Assembly: GCA_022410635.1 (NCBI GenBank)
Contig: JAJVDF010000345.1
Span: 971,728 to 1,035,727, forward strand
DNA from: Tretioscincus oriximinensis
Taxonomy: Eukaryota; Chordata; Lepidosauria; Squamata; Gymnophthalmidae
Length of the DNA stretch: 64,000 bases
Direction of reading: 5' to 3'
Below the pieces are notes generated by a model. That model was not told the DNA's origin. It saw only the letters and a program-made list of their open reading frames with translations, and did not search any database. Below are positions 60,395 to 64,000 of this stretch, piece by piece. The position numbers and the translations under genes were made by a program. Each line of letters starts with the position of its first letter. The first letter of the stretch is position 1.

Positions 60395-61345
60395 CAAGCC
60401 TTTCAGTTGTTCAAGGCCTATGTGTCTGCCATGGAGGGAGGCGCCCTCTACTGGCCTTGGCTTCAGCCAGCCAGTTGTTTGAAAGTAAGCAGTTGTAAGT
60501 AGATGAATAGGTACCATGTAATGGGATGGGGAAGATAGAATAAGAACATAAGAACATAAGAACATAAGAAGAGCCATACTGGATCAGGCCACAGCCCATC
60601 AAGTCCAGCATTCTGTTTCACACAGAGGCTCACCAGATGCACCTGGGCAATCCGAACAGAGGAAAGCAAAATATGCTCCTGTTCACGACTCCCTGCAAAT
60701 GGTATTTCAAGAGTCCTGCCTGTTGCTCCATCCGGGAGGCAACATCCAGACATCCATCCTAGTAACCATTTATACCTTTAGTGTCCATAAATCTGTCTAG
60801 TCCTGTCTTGAAACCATCCAAGCTGTTAGCTAACACTACCTCTTCAGGAAGTAAATTCCACAGGCCGACGACCCTCTGGGTGAAAAAATACTTTCCTTTG
60901 TCTGTTCTCACTTTTCTACCCAACAGTTTTAAGGAGTGCCCTCTGGTCCTTGTGTTGTGTGATAGAGAAAACATTTTTCTCTATTCACCCTGTCGATCCC
61001 ATGCATGATTTTGTACACTTCAATCAGATCACCCCTCAAACGTCTCCTTTCAAGGCTGAAGAGGCCCAACGTTGCAGCCTTGCTTCGTAAGGGAGGTGCT
61101 CCAGACCCTTGATCATTTTTGTTGCCCTCTTCTGCACCTTCTCCAGTTCCAAAATATCTCTCTTGAGATGTGGTGACCAGAATTGAACACAGTATTCCAA
61201 ATGTGGCCTCACCACAGATTTATAAAGAGGCAAAACAACATTTGCTAAACCTTCAGATGAAAAATACCTTGTAAGCCGCTTTGAGTACTTGGGAGAGAAA
61301 CGCAGTGTATAAAAACCTCCTCCTTCTTCTCCTTTTCCTTTTTCC
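60395..61345 (+). mobile_element. tRNA-derived SINE split by a CR1
   Basis: Left part 60,395-60,541: GGCTTCAGCCAGCCAGTTGT, GGGATGGGGAAGATAGAAT. Right part 61,256-61,345: AAATACCTTGTAAGCCGCTT, ACGCAGTGTATAAAAACC, then CTCCTTCTTCTCC tail. The parts join in SINE order when the CR1 is removed. Confidence 0.82.
60542..61245 (-). mobile_element. CR1 ORF C-terminus plus 3' UTR, young copy inside SINE
   Basis: Four CATAAGAA tail repeats, the 3' UTR, then the minus strand encodes FSLSHNTRTRGHSLKLLGRK, VRTDKGKYFFTQRVVGLWNL, LPEEVVLANSLDGFKTGLDR; further 5' is [20 protein letters not shown]. Covers the same CR1 segment as 31,470-32,175, in opposite orientation. Confidence 0.95.
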
Positions 61346-61349
61346 TCCT

Positions 61350-62210
61350 TCTTCTCTTTCTTAAACTGATTACATCGAGGTATATTCCCAATGTCCTGTT
61401 TTATTTTGGCATTTAATTCGGGAGTAAACCATTTCTGATTGCTTCCCCAATCACTTTCAATATTCCATGCTGTTTCCCGTTACATTTCCTTGTATTGGTG
61501 GCACATGGAATTTCCCATAAGTCATTGCTGTGCTTCTTTTACCACAATTCACAGTATTCTCTGCAAGCCAAGACCCAATGCTTTTTAAAGCTAGCTTCAA
61601 AGTCTCACAAGATTTACCATTTTCCTATAATGGAAGGCGCTAGGAAGGCTTTTTAGGGGATTTACTGTAGTCCAAATTGAAGGCAGAAAAAGCTATCCTT
61701 TCCTGAGCTATCAGGAAAAACTGTGACCACGGGCCTTTTTAGCGAGTGGATCGCTGAATCTGTATGAACTCGTTGGGTGAATACAGCCTGATGTAGGTAC
61801 TAACAGTCTTAGGTTCTTCTGTTAATAGACTGATAATCAGCCTAGGGGTATAGGTATGTTTGCTGATCTATAAAAATGTGGTGGTCTAATCTATCTTCCT
61901 CCTTATTAGTGGTAATCAGGTGAAATATTTCATATGGAAAATTGAATAGGGAGAGGGAAATTTCTAGAGATGCAAAATTCCAAGTAGATAAACCTGTAAA
62001 TAAATCTCAGTGCTAACCACAAAATCAAGGCCAGGGTGGTATATTTTCTTGATTGGAAAGGTTCCATTCAAAGTATTTGGGATGCATCTCTGCATATACA
62101 GTATGATCATGGATAATTGCATCCAGTCTAGATATTTTATACATGTGGAGAATGATCCAAACTTATTGGTCCCTATTTTCATTTACTGTTGCATTCATTT
62201 GCTGGAAGTC
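61350..62210. other. No recognised feature
   Basis: No repeat or coding signal I can support. Confidence 0.4.
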
Positions 62211-62214
62211 ATTT

Positions 62215-62845
62215 TTATATTTTATTTATTATTTATTTATTTATACTTATACCCTGCCCTATACCCGAAGGTCTCAGGGCGGCCAAAACAGTAAAACATC
62301 ACTACAAAATTAAAACAGTATAAAACATATTTAAAAGCAGGGATAAAGATGACACTTCTTCAGTCAAAGGCCAGGTAAAAGAGGTGCGTCTTCAAGGACC
62401 TTCTAAAATAATACAACGATGATAACTGACGCACCTCGAGGGGGAGACTATTCCAAAGACGAGGGGCAACCACAGAGAAGGCCCTACCCCGGGTTCCCAC
62501 TCCACTGGCTGTTGAAAGTGGTGGTACAACCAGGAGGGCCTCCCGTGCAGATCTTAAGGGACGGGCAGGTTGGTATGGGAGAAGGCCTTCCTTTAGATAT
62601 TTGGGGCCCAAGTTATTTAGGGCTTTATAAGTTAAAGCCCTTGAACAGGGCTTGGTAGCGGATGGGCAGCCAGTGCAGCTCTTTCAAGACCGGTGTGATG
62701 TGTGTCTGGCCAGCTGTTTCAGTCAGCAGTTTAGCTGCTGCATCCTGCACCAGCTGCAGCTTCCGAACCGTTTTCAAGGGCAGCCCCATATAGAGCGCAT
62801 TACAATAGTCCAATCTGGAAGTTACCAGAACATGGATTACTGTGG
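62215..62845 (-). mobile_element. L2 LINE ORF C-terminus and 3' UTR, best copy
   Basis: The minus strand encodes YCNALYMGLPLKTVRKLQLV, LTETAGQTHITPVLKELHWL, PIRYQALFK and, in the next frame, LRSAREALLVVPPLSTASGV, GRAFSVVAPRLWNSLPLEVR, QLSSLYYFRRSLKTHLF. The 3' UTR ends in AAATAAATAAATAAATAA (minus). One frameshift separates the two blocks. Confidence 0.95.
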
Positions 62846-62849
62846 ATTT

Positions 62850-63465
62850 TCATGCAGAGGTATCTGGAACAGTCTTAAGGTCATCGTAATAACAAAAGGA
62901 AGAATTCTTACCAGGTTATCTAAAGGATAAAACAGCTACAGCAATTCCTTTATTTATGTTTATTTTATACGGCGAGTCAAAGAATGCATCCAGACTACTG
63001 CCTTCTATATTGCTATTTCTAAATATCAGACTGCAAAGGAATTACCCTTTTTCCACATGCCAGCAGAAATTCCTTCTCTTTTGGATAAATTAGCCTATAG
63101 TTCCTATAAAATCCTGGTGCATTCCTTGCTGATCTGTATCCCTTTAGTCACTGTTGGCGCCCTTTGTTGCCAGGCAGATGAATTGATAGGAAAAAGGCTT
63201 AATTTTAAACTCACCTAAGCTTTGGAGGACACAAGAGATTTTTTCAGTCATGAACACTGTTTTTGCTGTGAAATTGCAAAAGGAAAAAGCAGCTTTTATA
63301 TGTTCACTGAAAGGCAGATAAAAAATCATGAGGCAGGATTAGAGCTTTTGGCAGCTCTTGCTGGTAATGTCCACATGACTTTTTTCTTTATTTAATGTAT
63401 TTTTTCCATAATATTTTTATACACTTATATACAATTATATGTGTGAATATATAATTCACATATAT
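62850..63465. other. No recognised feature
   Basis: No repeat or coding signal I can support. Confidence 0.4.
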
Positions 63466-63469
63466 GAAG

Positions 63470-63615
63470 GCTTATTTTGGATTTAATCCCAGAACAGGGA
63501 TGCTAGTGCAGATTACAGTAGGTTTGGATGGTGTCTACCATAGCCTGCATTATTATGAAAATGGATGGTCTCTATTCTGGGTTACAATTCAGAATAAGAT
63601 GTAGTGCAGAAAATG
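63470..63615. mobile_element. Palindromic TTATTCTGGGCTAT-arm element, copy 4, diverged
   Basis: GGCTTATTTTGGATTTAATC, TGGTGTCTACCATAGCCTGC, TCTATTCTGGGTTACAATTC, AGAATAAGATGTAGTGC. Both arms retained, heavily mutated. Confidence 0.55.
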
Positions 63616-63619
63616 TCCA

Positions 63620-64000
63620 TGAATGAAGTCCGATTTTTTTGCTGTTCAGGCCAAATTCGGAGTCCAAAACCACATAATCAGTAAAGCAGCATTCATTAGT
63701 ATGTGTCTGAAATTCAATCACTGGAATTTTTAATTTCACTAGAATAATACATAATTATGTATGGCATGGGCAGCTCTGTGATTCAATTACATTCTCTGGC
63801 TGGGTGAAAAAGAATGAAAATGCTATTAAAGTACAAGGAAAAAAAATATTGCCTTCCCCAAATGCCTCTTCCTTCTCTTAATAAAAAAGCTTCTTTGGTA
63901 TGAGTACAATGCTTTGTACTGCTTTCTTTTGTATGGAGTTTGAAAAATGTGATTATGTGCTGCAATGTTAGAATTTTAGGACATCCTCAGAGATAAACCA
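63620..64000. other. No recognised feature
   Basis: No repeat or coding signal I can support. Confidence 0.4.

Overview
This window is repeat-rich nuclear DNA of a vertebrate, most likely a squamate reptile (gecko- or lizard-like). Three kinds of evidence point there. The LINE mix is CR1 with an octamer 3' tail (TTCTTATG)n, L2, L1 and a BovB/RTE fragment. There are tRNA-derived SINEs with (TTC/GAA)n tails. Penelope-like retroelements (PLEs) are frequent. The species cannot be fixed from the sequence alone. No exon of a host protein-coding gene, rRNA or functional tRNA can be supported; the long open frames lie in microsatellites or decayed retrotransposons. The window reads as intergenic or deep intronic DNA.

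Layout. 0-5 kb: a PLE reverse-transcriptase fragment with its terminal unit, a composite repeat with a 38-bp VNTR, and an L2 end. 5-13 kb: SINE, CR1 and L2 fragments, then a 320-bp GAAA tract. 13.5-14.7 kb: a cluster of PLE terminal units with a three-level nested insertion. 15-32 kb: L2 and CR1 copies, BovB, three 82-bp Tc1-like palindromes, SINE pairs, a TTC/TTG tract and a young CR1. 33-43 kb: PLE pieces, L1, a 562-bp hAT-like foldback element and LTR-like sequence. 43-50 kb: a long decayed CR1 interrupted by the second composite-repeat copy, a pure (TTC)64 tract and SINEs. 50-58 kb: an L1 inserted in a CR1, an unidentified open frame, a 39-bp dimeric minisatellite, a palindromic DNA element and the longest L1 (about 1.85 kb). 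58-64 kb: pogo-like and hAT-like MITEs, a second young CR1 inside a SINE, and a long L2.

The most interesting theme is the PLE-derived material. Several loci share one design: a short element made of two inverted copies of a PLE terminal unit, one fixed end (...TTTGCTGGA), the other near AATTTCAGAGAAATAGC, and target-site duplications of 12-15 bp. Its arms keep a recognisable hammerhead-ribozyme-like core (CTGAAGA, 6-bp stem II, GAAA, GC/GC stem III). One insertion is only 30 bp long yet has a perfect 13-bp duplication. Stretches with no recognisable repeat are listed as such; a few look like candidate conserved non-coding DNA, which only a cross-species alignment could settle.
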